Positions 9,887-19,648 of a stretch of DNA of 64,000 nucleotides are shown piece by piece (position 1 is the first letter of the stretch; every line of letters begins with the position of its first letter). Source of the stretch: Desulforhopalus vacuolatus (GTDB taxonomy: Bacteria > Desulfobacterota > Desulfobulbia > Desulfobulbales > Desulfocapsaceae). Under the pieces are notes generated by a model. That model worked only from the letters and a program-made list of their open reading frames with translations, ran no database searches and had not been told where the DNA came from. The stretch spans positions 62,001 through 126,000 of the forward strand of contig NZ_JAFFPZ010000001.1 of NCBI RefSeq assembly GCF_016918505.1, read 5' to 3'. A program made the translations under genes and the position numbers.

Positions 9887-11752
9887 TCAGGCGAAGAAAC
9901 GATTGTGCCATATCGCAACATTCATCAACGCCCACAGGATATGGTTATGATTGGCTTTCCCTGCACAGTGCTCCTCAATCAGCCTGTTCACATAAGTAAC
10001 ATTAAGATTTTCCCGAATTACCCTGGAATCATTGAGTAAAGAGATCATATAATTCTTCAGTTCTCCTCGCAGCAGATGCTTCACGGGCAAACTGTACCCC
10101 TGTTTTCCCCTATGGACAATTTTATCAGGCAGCAGCCCCTGCAAAGCAGCACGAAAGATATGCTTTGTCTCCATCCCCTTAATTTTCCAGCTTCCCGGCA
10201 GAGATGCCATGAACTCAACAAGGACATGATCCAGCAACGGCACCCGAACCTCCAGAGAACTCGCCATCGACATGCGATCTACTTTCATCAGAACCGAATC
10301 TGCCATCATATATCTCATATCAAGATATATCTGACGATTTATTTCATCTCCCCCATCACAACGATCATTATATTCCTTCACCAACCGAAAAGGATCCATT
10401 GTCATTTGGGCAGCAGTTGTATCTGTAAAAAGCTGTCTTTCAATGTCACGAGTCAAAAAATACTGCCAGCGAAGATGTTTTCCGGCGGAGTCAAGATTGG
10501 CACCATCAACAAAGCGCTTCAACATATTAACAGCACCCTTCTTCTGCTGCTGATCGGGTAAAACATTCATCGCCCGCCCAATAAGATGCTTGCGGATTCC
10601 AGCAGGAATCAAATGAAAATAACGATCAAGCCGTGCCGCCTTAAAACGATCGTACCCTGCAAGGCTTTCATCTGCCCCTTCTCCTGATAAACAAACAGTG
10701 ACATGTTCTTTTGCCTGTTTGCAAAGAAGATAAAAAGGAACCGTTGAAAGGTCGGTCATAGGCTCATCAAGATGCCAGAGCGTCTGCTCCACATATTCAG
10801 GTTTAAGGCTGTCAAGCATAAGAACATGATGCTCTGTATCACAATGATCAGCAACAATTTGCGCATAATCAAGCTCACTATAGGATTTATCCTTATAACC
10901 TATAGTAAAGGTGCGCAAGGGCCCACTGATATGCCGCCTCATGAGAGCAACAATACACGAGGAATCAAGCCCTCCGGAAAGAAATACACCGAGGGGAACA
11001 TCACTTACCAAATGACTTTTTACTGCAAAGTCAAGTTGAAAACGAAACTCCTCAACGGCCTCATCAAAACTCAGGGTATTTTCTCCCGGATGGAACTTAA
11101 GATCCCAATACCGCTGAATATTTATTTTTCCTTTTTCATAAACAAGAGAACAACCAGCAGGGAGTTTGTTAATTCCTGCAAACATTGTTTCAGGAGAAGG
11201 AACAAATTCAAAACCGAGATAGTCGTAAAGTGCCTGATAGTTAACCCGACGCTCAACCCTGGAACTTTCCAATAAAGTTTTTATCTCTGAACCAAAAAGA
11301 AAATACCCTCTCTGGAAACTGTAATACAGCGGTTTGATGCCAATACGGTCACGGGCAAGAAGAAGGCGTTTTCTGGGAACATCCCAAATGGCCAGTGCAA
11401 ACATTCCCCGTAATTTCTCAAGAACTCCATCACCCCATTTTTCGTAACCATGGACAATGACCTCAGAATCGGTATTACTGCGAAAGACATATCCGTCCTG
11501 CTCCAGATCATGCCGTAATTCTCGGAAATTATATATTTCACCATTAAAAACAAGAACAACAGAACCATCATCGTTGAACATCGGCTGGTTCCCGTTATCG
11601 CTGAGATCAATAATGGAAAGCCGCCGAAAAGCAAGGCTTATTTCATCACTGACATAAATACCTTCATGATCCGGCCCCCGATGGACAATCTGTGCTGCCA
11701 TTTTTCTGGCCAGCATTTCATCATTCCAGTTGAACCCACAGATTCCACACAT
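9887..11752 (-). CDS. asnB: Asparagine synthase (glutamine-hydrolysing)
   Basis: The 621-residue two-domain enzyme transfers ammonia from glutamine to an activated carboxylate, normally aspartate. The class II glutamine amidotransferase domain begins MCGICGF with nucleophile Cys2, followed by RRLSIIDLS and NGEIYNFRELR. The synthetase domain carries the PP-loop FLSGGLDSS near residue 265. It is the last of four minus-strand genes with a glycosyltransferase and a nucleotide-sugar epimerase. In such settings AsnB homologues often amidate a sugar acid or precursor of a surface polysaccharide rather than only making asparagine. That specific role is inference from context. Confidence 0.93.
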   Translation of the reverse strand: MCGICGFNWNDEMLARKMAAQIVHRGPDHEGIYVSDEISLAFRRLSIIDLSDNGNQPMFNDDGSVVLVFNGEIYNFRELRHDLEQDGYVFRSNTDSEVIVHGYEKWGDGVLEKLRGMFALAIWDVPRKRLLLARDRIGIKPLYYSFQRGYFLFGSEIKTLLESSRVERRVNYQALYDYLGFEFVPSPETMFAGINKLPAGCSLVYEKGKINIQRYWDLKFHPGENTLSFDEAVEEFRFQLDFAVKSHLVSDVPLGVFLSGGLDSSCIVALMRRHISGPLRTFTIGYKDKSYSELDYAQIVADHCDTEHHVLMLDSLKPEYVEQTLWHLDEPMTDLSTVPFYLLCKQAKEHVTVCLSGEGADESLAGYDRFKAARLDRYFHLIPAGIRKHLIGRAMNVLPDQQQKKGAVNMLKRFVDGANLDSAGKHLRWQYFLTRDIERQLFTDTTAAQMTMDPFRLVKEYNDRCDGGDEINRQIYLDMRYMMADSVLMKVDRMSMASSLEVRVPLLDHVLVEFMASLPGSWKIKGMETKHIFRAALQGLLPDKIVHRGKQGYSLPVKHLLRGELKNYMISLLNDSRVIRENLNVTYVNRLIEEHCAGKANHNHILWALMNVAIWHNRFFA

Positions 11753-11827
11753 GCCCTTTCACCCACTTTTTATAATCAAAAATGCACCTTCATTCCAAGA
11801 GATCACACAGTATAAAACCCAGGCCAA

Positions 11828-12820
11828 TTATTTTTTATGAAAGTAGCCTTCCTGAATATACCACTCACCAGTACGCTTAAGCCCTTCATCAAGTCCCACC
11901 CTGGGTGCATAGCCAAGATCACGTTTCGCCTTGCTGATATCAAAAGCCCGATTCTGACGAAACCAGTCAACACGCCTGGGGAAAATCGGCGGCGTAATCT
12001 TCAGAGGCTTACATATCTTCTCACAAATATGACCTGCGATTATCAGCGGCAAAAGAGGGAAGTGCGGAATTTTAACGTTTACCCCAAGGGCTGTCGCGGT
12101 ACGAGAAACCAGATCGTTGAGTTCAACATACTCTTCATCCGCAATCAAATATTCCTCACCAACCCCTTTCCCCGGCTCCATGGCAAGCATAAATGCGTCA
12201 ACAAGATTATCAATATAAAGAGGATGATAAAGCGTTTTCCCGGAACCAAACATAAGGAAAGAACCATTATTAACCCGGCGAAAGATCATCGCAAACCGCT
12301 CTGGATCTCCAGGGCCATAAATGGCAGCGGGACGAATAATAATAGTTTCCATTCCCTTAGAGATGTATTCCTTGACTTTCGGTTCGGCCTCATACTTCGT
12401 TCGTTGATAATAATCCCCCGGGGCAATGGGTGAATCCTCTCCACCCGGCGGATGTTCAACATTGCCATGAACCCCGCAAGTCGAGCAATAGACAAACTTT
12501 TTAACACCTGCTTTAAAAGCCTCCTCCAGTACAATCTCCGTACCGTGGATATTCACCTCATCATAGTACTCATTCGGCACATCCAACTCTCGGAAAGCTG
12601 CAGCGAGATGTTGTACAATATCAATACCCTGCATGCAGTCTGCAACCACACTACGGTCCGTAACACTACCAATAACGACCTTCGCGCCCCATTCGCGAAT
12701 CTCATCAGTCTTCAACCCCTCCTGATAATCAAGACTAACCACTTCATGCCCCTCATCAAGAAGACGTTTTACCAGAGCCTTCCCCGTAAAACCGGTTCCA
12801 CCTGTCACAAGAATCTTCAT
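11828..12820 (-). CDS. NAD-dependent epimerase/dehydratase (extended SDR)
   Basis: The 330-residue Rossmann-fold protein starts MKILVTGGTGFTGKALVKRL with the TGxxGxxG dinucleotide motif at residues 7-14. The active-site Tyr and Lys appear as YYQRTKYEAE, with YCSTCGVHG before it supplying the catalytic Ser/Thr strand. IRPAAIYGPGDPERF is the usual substrate-loop region. Such enzymes act on nucleotide sugars, steroids or related carbonyl compounds; the exact substrate is not evident. It lies 26 bp downstream of the glycosyltransferase and 75 bp before asnB, so it is probably co-transcribed with both in a glycan pathway. Confidence 0.85.
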   Translation of the reverse strand: MKILVTGGTGFTGKALVKRLLDEGHEVVSLDYQEGLKTDEIREWGAKVVIGSVTDRSVVADCMQGIDIVQHLAAAFRELDVPNEYYDEVNIHGTEIVLEEAFKAGVKKFVYCSTCGVHGNVEHPPGGEDSPIAPGDYYQRTKYEAEPKVKEYISKGMETIIIRPAAIYGPGDPERFAMIFRRVNNGSFLMFGSGKTLYHPLYIDNLVDAFMLAMEPGKGVGEEYLIADEEYVELNDLVSRTATALGVNVKIPHFPLLPLIIAGHICEKICKPLKITPPIFPRRVDWFRQNRAFDISKAKRDLGYAPRVGLDEGLKRTGEWYIQEGYFHKK

Positions 12821-12846
12821 ATCTCTCCAATGTTCCTAGTAAAATA

Positions 12847-14016
12847 CTATATATTATATATCTCCAAAAGGATCTTACCAGCATGAGTTGCAGAATAGAA
12901 ATCTGCAACTCTCGTCTGTGCCTTTATGCCTATATCATGCCATCGCTCTCGGTTGATAAACGCCAGCTCCATCGCCTGCACGAGACCATGCGGTGAAATA
13001 TCCGCCGCATAAAAACAGTTTTCTTCAAGCAACTGTCTATTGTTCAACAATTCAAAACAGACCACAGGTAAACCAGTTGCCATATAGTGAAGGATTTTTC
13101 CGCTCGCCTCCCCCGAACCAGACTTCTTAGGATCGACAGCAATATCTGCCACCGCTAACCATTCCGCCAGTTGCAGATAAGAAACCTCTCCAGGAATAAG
13201 GACACTCTGCTCCAATCCTCTACTCTTTACCTCTTTTTGCAACCATTCAACAGGATACCCCAGAAAAACAAAGAACCATTCAGGATGAATGGTTGCAATT
13301 TCCTCCACTGCCTCTAAAAGGATATCAACTCCTTTACCAACAAGAAGCGACCCGGTGTAAATTACCACGTCTCTTTCTTGAGGAACACCCTTTCTTTGTC
13401 GCATAATATTTTTATCTCTTATCTGAAAGAAAGTATCAGGAACTACATCCGCCAGAAGAGTAACTTTTTCTGCTGCCACAGCACATCTGGAGAGCAGAAA
13501 ATTATGACTTGCAGGGGATGAACAAACAATACTCTCCGGGAGACGGCAGATAAGATACTCTACCCCAGAGAAAAAACGCAATAATAATGGAAAGTTACGG
13601 AAATAACCGTACGCTTCAAGCTCACCAGAAAGACTTCCCTGTACATCCATCACTACCTGCATCTTACGCCAGAAAAGAATGCGACTGACAATCCAGCCAA
13701 TTCCGCCTCCCTCATGAAGATGACCATGAAGAACTGTCGGACACTCTTTAAATGCCGTTTTCAGCACCAGAAAAAACAGAAAGAAATCAGCAATAATACG
13801 GTATGGAGAAAACCCTGCACTTGTCTTTGTATAACCAGGAATAGAAAAAATTCGACGAACATCAACTCCTTCGACATCTTCACCAAGGCCATAAGTACAG
13901 ATAATCACCCGTAAACCGTTTTCCTGCAGGCTTCGCACCTCATTGAGAATACGAATATGGCAGCCACGATTGGCAAAAAATGGAGTAGGAGCGATATGTA
14001 AAATAGGTTGAGACAT
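12847..14016 (-). CDS. Glycosyltransferase family 4 protein
   Basis: The 389-residue GT-B-fold enzyme begins MSQPILHIAPTPFFANRGCHIRILNEV, the usual donor-independent N-terminal domain start (FANRGxHxR). The C-terminal domain has VVIYTGSLLVGKGVDILLEAV and a donor-binding segment ending GEASGKILHYMATGLPVVCFE. There the E-x7-E retaining motif of GT4 enzymes is only partly kept. It transfers a sugar from a nucleotide donor to a growing glycan; donor and acceptor are unknown. It sits between glpD and the epimerase gene on the same strand with 26-32-bp gaps. Confidence 0.85.
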   Translation of the reverse strand: MSQPILHIAPTPFFANRGCHIRILNEVRSLQENGLRVIICTYGLGEDVEGVDVRRIFSIPGYTKTSAGFSPYRIIADFFLFFLVLKTAFKECPTVLHGHLHEGGGIGWIVSRILFWRKMQVVMDVQGSLSGELEAYGYFRNFPLLLRFFSGVEYLICRLPESIVCSSPASHNFLLSRCAVAAEKVTLLADVVPDTFFQIRDKNIMRQRKGVPQERDVVIYTGSLLVGKGVDILLEAVEEIATIHPEWFFVFLGYPVEWLQKEVKSRGLEQSVLIPGEVSYLQLAEWLAVADIAVDPKKSGSGEASGKILHYMATGLPVVCFELLNNRQLLEENCFYAADISPHGLVQAMELAFINRERWHDIGIKAQTRVADFYSATHAGKILLEIYNI

Positions 14017-14048
14017 AGCGGTATATGCAACAAAAAATTATTAATTTT

Positions 14049-15728
14049 TCAATGAAAAATAAGCTGGTAATGTCGTTCCACAATATCAAGCTGCTCTTTC
14101 TTCTTCTCCTCTGTCCAGCTCAGTGTCCTCTGCATTATATCAGCCACACTCTCGAGCACATCCCGGCCAGGATAGCCGACAGAACCCAAACCAGTACGAG
14201 CAAAGACAACATCCTCCAAAGTACAGGCCATCTCTTTTTCTACTGCCCATAAAACCTCTCCAGCAACACAGCCTCTTCCTTCACAAACCCTGTCAAGAGC
14301 TCCTTCTTTTTCCCGCATCCAGGCAACGGCCTCATCCAGTTCAGATCCAAACGTTTGAACCAGATGAATAATAACATCCTGATCAAAAAGATGCGCATAA
14401 CGTTGTCTGGCTGATTCTTGAAAATCTGTAAAATCAGAAATTTTCCCGCCAACCAATGGAGTAAAAGATGTTTGGCTCTTCTCCTCACAGCCAAATCTGG
14501 AGGCAATCATATCCACCGCCTGTTCAGCAACCGCTCTCGCTGTAGTGTACTTTGCACCCAGGACAGAAACAATCCCTCCGACACCATCTTTTGCAGCATG
14601 ATCAACGAGTTGATACTCTCCATGCCCTTGATATGTATCCGTTTTTATCTCATCACTCAGCAAGGGATAGAGTCCCGAAAAAGCATAGTAGACATCTTTA
14701 CGTTCAAGTCCAATCCCTGGAACAATCTCATTTATATCGGCAAGGAAGTCGACAATATCTTTTTCAGTAACACAAACCTCATCCGGTGTCCCCTCAAACG
14801 GAACGTTTGTCGTCCCAATCAGAGATCTGCCTCTCCAGGGAATGATAAAGATATGACGCCCCCCCCTTGTTACTACTCCTTCTGTTTTCCTGCCACTGCT
14901 CAGTGCTAGAGCATATTTCCCTTCCAGTTGGCGAGTAACAAGATGCACTCCCTTGGAAAAACCAGTAGTCTCCTTACGCAGCTTTATCTCAGGAATCCTT
15001 CGATTAAGTGCCGACAAAAAAGGACCGGCAGCATTTGCAGTCATCCGGGCACGAACGGAAAATTTTTCCCCACTCAAGGTGTCAACACAAGAAACACCAG
15101 CAACACGCCCTTCTTCAAAGAAAAAATCTTCCACCATACAATAATTGGCAACAACAGCTCCCCTGGCAGCAGCAGACTTCACAACCTGCAGTGTCATCCG
15201 CTCAGAGTTCGTCATATGCACTTCGTAAAGGGTGTGTCCTCCATTTATTCTACTAATATTACGTAGAATACTCGCCATTGAAAGAACTGTACTTTTTCCC
15301 AAAAGATGACCAGAAGGAACCTTCTTGGAACAATCCTCTATTTGTGAATTAAGGCAAGAACAGAGGAGACGATAAAGCCACATTCCAGTACAGAGTGCTG
15401 TGCGTCCTTTCATAAAATCCCCCTGGTATGTGGGAATAATAAAAGGAACAGTCGTTGTCAGCTGAGGGGCAATTATCTGAAAGAAAGTTCGCTCCCGAGC
15501 CGACTCCCTCACCTTATTAAGCTGCAGCGTCTGCAGATAACGAACCCCTCCATGGAGAAGTTTAGAAGAAGCAGAAGATGTCGCCATACCAAAATCTCTC
15601 TTTTCAATCAGTGCTGTTTTTATCCCGCGCAATGCTGCATCATAGGCCAGAAAAGCTCCTGTGATCCCCCCGCCAATAACAAGAAGATCAAACTCTTTTT
15701 CCGCCAGACATTTGAGATCTCGTCTCAT
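14049..15728 (-). CDS. glpD: FAD-dependent glycerol-3-phosphate dehydrogenase
   Basis: The 559-residue enzyme oxidises glycerol-3-phosphate to dihydroxyacetone phosphate at the membrane, passing electrons to quinone. The N-terminal FAD motif is LLVIGGGITGAFLAYDAALRG, followed by the GlpD signature SSKLLHGGVRYLQ (about residues 55-67). GGRHIFIIPWRGRSLIGTTNVPFEG and SVLGAKYTTAR are further GlpD-typical segments, and the C-terminal helical domain is present. Length is normal. It is the first of a four-gene minus-strand group with a glycosyltransferase, epimerase and asnB. Whether it supplies glycerol metabolism or simply shares the transcript is unclear. Confidence 0.93.
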   Translation of the reverse strand: MRRDLKCLAEKEFDLLVIGGGITGAFLAYDAALRGIKTALIEKRDFGMATSSASSKLLHGGVRYLQTLQLNKVRESARERTFFQIIAPQLTTTVPFIIPTYQGDFMKGRTALCTGMWLYRLLCSCLNSQIEDCSKKVPSGHLLGKSTVLSMASILRNISRINGGHTLYEVHMTNSERMTLQVVKSAAARGAVVANYCMVEDFFFEEGRVAGVSCVDTLSGEKFSVRARMTANAAGPFLSALNRRIPEIKLRKETTGFSKGVHLVTRQLEGKYALALSSGRKTEGVVTRGGRHIFIIPWRGRSLIGTTNVPFEGTPDEVCVTEKDIVDFLADINEIVPGIGLERKDVYYAFSGLYPLLSDEIKTDTYQGHGEYQLVDHAAKDGVGGIVSVLGAKYTTARAVAEQAVDMIASRFGCEEKSQTSFTPLVGGKISDFTDFQESARQRYAHLFDQDVIIHLVQTFGSELDEAVAWMREKEGALDRVCEGRGCVAGEVLWAVEKEMACTLEDVVFARTGLGSVGYPGRDVLESVADIMQRTLSWTEEKKKEQLDIVERHYQLIFH

Positions 15729-16459
15729 TTCTCTTCTTCTCCTTTTTCGAACAGTATAACAAACTCTAAACCCTTCTGAGGGTAGTTTTTATTATTTATG
15801 CTCAAAACCAAAATAAAATGGTATTTCATCCTGCTTTCTCAGTTTTCAAAATTAAAATAAAACATCGTATAAAAAAATGATAACACATCTTTTACACAAC
15901 AAACAATTCCAAGCAAAAACTCCTCACTACACAATATTATTCCCTGAGAAAAACTGCAGAGATAAACTTATATTCAAGAATGAAGTGTAACATCCACATT
16001 ACTCCAAAATAATTTGAATAAAGTTCTAAATCCAAGTTTTTTCCCTGGTCTATGGTTTTATCGACTCACAACCATTCCCAATTTGAGCCCGAAATCGGTC
16101 TGAAATTGATTTTCGCACCATCGACTATAAATTCAGAGTAAAAGAAGTGTCATGCCGTTTGTTACCCAACAATATGTAAACTCGGTGAGTACCAGACATA
16201 TTTCTGGTGCCATTTCGACACACTAATGAATTTGCCACTGTTGGTGTTTTTTGAACAGAGATCTCATCTTTGATATCATTCCGATTATGTCATCAGTATT
16301 GCAGTGAAACCGGGTTATACAGTAACACGCAGGTGCTGCAAATACAGATGTGCGTTGAACAGGTACAAAAAAGCCCGGTTTTGAAAACCGGGCTTTTCAA
16401 AAACAATGAGAAGAAAAAATTGTCCGAAACGAACTCACGCCTCAAGCAATCGTTCCCTG
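15729..16459. other. Intergenic region between glpD and the OmpW-like gene
   Basis: These 731 AT-rich bases show no open frame with a plausible start and no similarity I recognise, apart from the terminator at 16368-16398. It should hold the glpD promoter at its left side. Confidence 0.5.
16368..16398. terminator. Intrinsic terminator downstream of the OmpW-like gene
   Basis: The hairpin AAAAGCCCGGTTTT paired with AAAACCGGGCTTTT ends in a T-run on the minus strand, 60 bases after the porin stop codon. Confidence 0.85.
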
Positions 16460-17722
16460 TTAGAACTGGTACGCAATACCAAGGCGGAAGGCAATGTTAT
16501 CCATCGGGAAGTGCCCTGTCTGAGCATTGGTCTGCACACCGTCCAGGTAACTGTCAAATTCAGCATCAACATCTGCGGAAACATACTGCATTGACAAATT
16601 GAGCATCCAGTGTTCCACAAATTCCCACTCTGCACCGGCAGTAAGTAAAAGAGCAGTAACATCGTCCACATTCATGTATCTGTAGGTATCATTGCGGGAA
16701 ATGTCATGCGTCCAGGTAGATGTTGCATCAAAACCGCCGGAGAAGAAACCAGCACCAATACCAATAAACGGAGTGACCGATGTTTTATTTTTATAACGCC
16801 CGATCACACTTATGGTGGGTCCTGCGAGCGTAACATTACCATCAGTTTTAATATCCATGGTCTCGCCGTTGGTAGCTACAGTTTCAGCCTCCATCTGGTC
16901 ATAGGCAAACTCAATCCCGACGTAATCATTGAAAAAATAGGTAAGATAACACTGCATCGGCGCAACATTCTGATCTTCGTCAAGAGCATAAATAGTTCCG
17001 AGGTACGTTCCTGTACCATATGTCCCTCCCTTGTGGCCGGAATCATCATCGGTCAGTGTACGGTATACAGACCGTGTTCCTATCTGCAGATGTCCACGAA
17101 TAAAGTCAGGGATGACACTTTCTTCACTTTCTTCTTCCGAAGTGAGATCCATGACCATTGAGCCGTCAGCCGATTCAACGGTCTTTGTGGTCTGCGGCTC
17201 CACAGGGCTGACAGGGGAGGTTTCCTCTGCGAGTTCAATCACTTCTACAGCAATGTCTTCAACAGCAGCAGTTTCCTCTTCCACCTGCGACGCGGGAATT
17301 TCTACCTCAAGGGCAATTTCCTCCGCCACGGCTTCGGCCTTGTCTGCTGTTTTATCTTCTGCAGCTGTCACGGCAGTGGCCGCATCAGTAGAAATTTCAT
17401 CGTCTTGAACTGTGACTTCACTGACGACTGCTTCTGAATCTGCGGCAACAGTTGAAGGAATTTCTACCTCAAGGGCGATTTCCTCCGCCACGGCTTCAGC
17501 CTTGTCTGCTGTTTTATCTTCTGCAGCTGTCACGACGGTGGCCGCATCAGTAGAAATTTCATCGTCTTGAACTGTGACTCCACTGACGACTGCTTCTGAA
17601 TCTACGGCAGCAGTTGAGGAAATTACTTCTTCAGCATCTGCAAAAGACGGCAGAGCTGCACATAAAAAGAGTGTGGAAAGTATCATTACATGCAACACTT
17701 TACTGTTGTATACGTTTTGCAT
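16460..17722 (-). CDS. OmpW-like outer-membrane beta-barrel protein with acidic repeat N-terminus
   Basis: The 420-residue protein has a signal peptide (MQNVYNSKVLHVMILSTLFL..., cleavage near ALPSFADA). A long acidic Ala/Glu/Val-rich segment follows (about 30-200) and contains two nearly identical 54-residue units. The C-terminal barrel (about 205-420) has OmpW-type phrases: HLQIGTRSVYRTL, GPTISVIGRY, TPFIGIGAGFFSGGF and a terminal FRLGIAYQF ending in Phe, the outer-membrane insertion signal. Ordinary OmpW proteins are about 200-230 residues, so the repeat region is an added domain, perhaps a periplasmic spacer or cation-binding stretch; this is inference. AGGATGA precedes the ATG, and a terminator follows at 16368-16398. 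It is transcribed alone. Confidence 0.8.
   Translation of the reverse strand: MQNVYNSKVLHVMILSTLFLCAALPSFADAEEVISSTAAVDSEAVVSGVTVQDDEISTDAATVVTAAEDKTADKAEAVAEEIALEVEIPSTVAADSEAVVSEVTVQDDEISTDAATAVTAAEDKTADKAEAVAEEIALEVEIPASQVEEETAAVEDIAVEVIELAEETSPVSPVEPQTTKTVESADGSMVMDLTSEEESEESVIPDFIRGHLQIGTRSVYRTLTDDDSGHKGGTYGTGTYLGTIYALDEDQNVAPMQCYLTYFFNDYVGIEFAYDQMEAETVATNGETMDIKTDGNVTLAGPTISVIGRYKNKTSVTPFIGIGAGFFSGGFDATSTWTHDISRNDTYRYMNVDDVTALLLTAGAEWEFVEHWMLNLSMQYVSADVDAEFDSYLDGVQTNAQTGHFPMDNIAFRLGIAYQF
17295..17618 (-). repeat. Two tandem 162-bp coding repeats
   Basis: Two in-frame copies (17295-17456 and 17457-17618) encode near-identical 54-residue acidic units beginning TAAVDSEAVVSGVTVQDDE and TVAADSEAVVSEVTVQDDE. 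Only a few bases differ, which points to recent duplication or ongoing copy correction within the porin gene. Confidence 0.9.
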
Positions 17723-18105
17723 TGAATCATCCTGTCAGTAATAAATGAAGGACCTGAAGCGAAAGCGGTGCGGATCACACGCCTCGCTGTTGTCCGGACT
17801 TCTCTTTCCCACAAAATACCTCCCGCAGAAAAGAACAAATATTTTGTTCTTCCCCCCGCCTCAACAATCCCTGAAAGACTCTTTCAGAAATGCCCCTCAG
17901 GCCCGACAAGTCTGTGCAGGAAAAAAAACAAAAAATACATAACGACACGATTTTACCATACATTAAACAGTTGGACAATATTCATTCAGCACATTTCCCT
18001 TGAATGCCCCCGGACAGGCTGTTATATAAATTAACATCTTGCCCGCCTGAAGGGTGGGATTTTTACGCATTCAGTTAAATTTATCGAGAAGTATCTCTAC
18101 TCTCT
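17723..18105. other. Divergent promoter region, OmpW-like gene / UbiA
   Basis: In these 383 bases between divergent genes I see no gene, repeat or terminator. It should hold promoters for both sides; no single -10/-35 pair is convincing by eye. Confidence 0.4.
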
Positions 18106-18943
18106 ATGAGCCGTTACAGAACCCTGCCATTTTTATCTCTCACACTTTGCGTTATCCTGATCATGCTCACTAACATCAAACCTTATATTCAGATTGCCAT
18201 TTTTGATCACTGGTTCAAAAACGTTTTCATGCTGCCAGGGGTTGTCCTTGCCTTTTATGCTGTCCCCCCGCTTTTCGGGATCACAGCTCTGTGGCAGTTA
18301 TTGCTCGCGTTGCTGGCAACCGGTTTCGTTGCCTCAAGCAACTACGTTATTAATGAACTTCTGGATGCACCCCTTGATACATTCCATCCGGTGAAAAAAT
18401 TTCGCCCGCTTCCATCCGGCAAAATCAACAAGAGCCTCGTTTATTACGAATGGATTCTACTCGCAGTTATCGGAATCTCCCTTGCAGCCTGTCTGGGCAG
18501 CACCTTTTTTCTGATTGATCTCTCCCTGTGGATTATGGTGTGTATCTATAACATTCCACCCTTTCGCAGCAAGGACAAGCCATATCTTGATGTGCTCAGC
18601 GAATCCATCAACAACCCCATCCGTCTCTTACTCGGCCGGTACGCCACCGGGATAGCCATTTGCCCCTCTCCCTGCTGCTCGCGTACTGGATGATTGGAGC
18701 CTTTTTTATGGCAGTGAAACGCTTTGCCGAATACCGTAAAATCAATGATGCGGAGCGAACTTGCAATTACCACCGATCCTTTATTTATTATAATGAACCC
18801 GCCTGCTCACCAGCATTCTCTATTATGCCGTTACCTTCACTCTCTACTGCCTGCTCTGCAGCTGCGCCATGCTGCTTCTCCTGTTCACCACTATTCCAGT
18901 AATGCACACATTCTTTCAATTCTCTCTCTTAACCAGCCCCTAA
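18106..18943 (+). pseudogene. UbiA-family prenyltransferase, broken by two frameshifts
   Basis: The reading frame is split in three. Residues 1-185 read in one frame from 18106 (IFDHWFKNVFMLPGVVLA, then SSNYVINELLDAPLDTFHPVKKFRPLP, the prenyl-diphosphate-binding NxxxDxxxD region of UbiA enzymes). At about 18658 homology shifts to LPLSLLLAYWMIGAFFMAVKRFAEYRKINDAE. At about 18798 it shifts again to RLLTSILYYAVTFTLYCLL, ending at TAA 18941-18943. Joined, the product would be about 278 residues with many membrane helices, normal for the family. Closest in style are decaprenyl-phosphate phosphoribosyltransferase-like proteins, which are often paired with a HAD phosphatase as here. Either recent inactivation or assembly errors could explain the shifts. 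Confidence 0.75.
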
Positions 18944-18952
18944 AGGATAATT

Positions 18953-19561
18953 ATGGAACAACCTGCCCGCCCTCTTGCCCTGTTTGATTTCGACGGAACT
19001 CTTACTTCCCGCGACAGTTTCGCCCTCTTTTTAATAAAGACAAGACCTTTGCGCTTCTACCTGGCGGGAATACGCTTCCTGCCACAGATCCTGCTCTTTT
19101 TTGTCCGCAGGTATCCAAACCAGAACCTGAAGGAGCGTTTCCTCAATTTTCTACTGGCAGGCATGCATAAGGATGAGCTGAAAAACAGAGCTGCCACTTT
19201 CGTCAAGGAGGAGATTCCCGCAATCATGCGGCCACAAGCCGAAGTGACGATAAAAAAGCTCCTCGCAGACAAAACGCGGGTCGTTGTGGTTACCGCCTCT
19301 CCACGACTGCTGGTGGAACCATGGTGCAGGAAGATGGGAATAGAGATACTCGGGACGGAGCTGGACTTTGCAGACAGCATCTTCACCGGCAGGATTGACG
19401 GTCTCAACTGCCGGGGAGAGGAGAAGGTGAGGCGGATCAACAAACTTCTCGACCTCAAGAGATATGCTCCCATCGATGTCTATGGAGACAGCTCGGGAGA
19501 CCTGGCCATGCTGGATCTGACCAGCACGTCCCACCAGCATTTTAAACCTTTCCGCGATTGA
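18953..19561 (+). CDS. HAD-IB family phosphatase
   Basis: The 202-residue haloacid-dehalogenase-fold hydrolase shows motif I LFDFDGTLTSRDS (nucleophile Asp at residue 13), motif II VVVTASPRLL, and motif IV YGDSSGDLAML. It follows the UbiA gene by 9 bp with an AAAGGA site, so the two form one unit. In related bacteria UbiA-type phosphoribosyltransferases work with a HAD phosphatase, fused or adjacent, that removes the 5-phosphate from the lipid-linked product. That suggests the same role here and implies the UbiA partner was functional until recently. The 3' end meets a bidirectional terminator. Confidence 0.85.
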   Translation: MEQPARPLALFDFDGTLTSRDSFALFLIKTRPLRFYLAGIRFLPQILLFFVRRYPNQNLKERFLNFLLAGMHKDELKNRAATFVKEEIPAIMRPQAEVTIKKLLADKTRVVVVTASPRLLVEPWCRKMGIEILGTELDFADSIFTGRIDGLNCRGEEKVRRINKLLDLKRYAPIDVYGDSSGDLAMLDLTSTSHQHFKPFRD

Positions 19562-19574
19562 GCTGAAACTGAAC

Positions 19575-19614
19575 AAAAAACAGCGATCTGGAAAACCGGA
19601 TCGCTGTTTTTTTG
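19575..19614. terminator. Bidirectional intrinsic terminator between HAD gene and pycB
   Basis: The stem AACAGCGATC(TGG) with loop AAAA pairs with (CCG)GATCGCTGTT. It is flanked by A-run on the left and T-run on the right and serves both convergent genes. Confidence 0.88.
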
Positions 19615-19648
19615 TTCAGTCAAAGAGAACCACCTCGAACAGATGACT

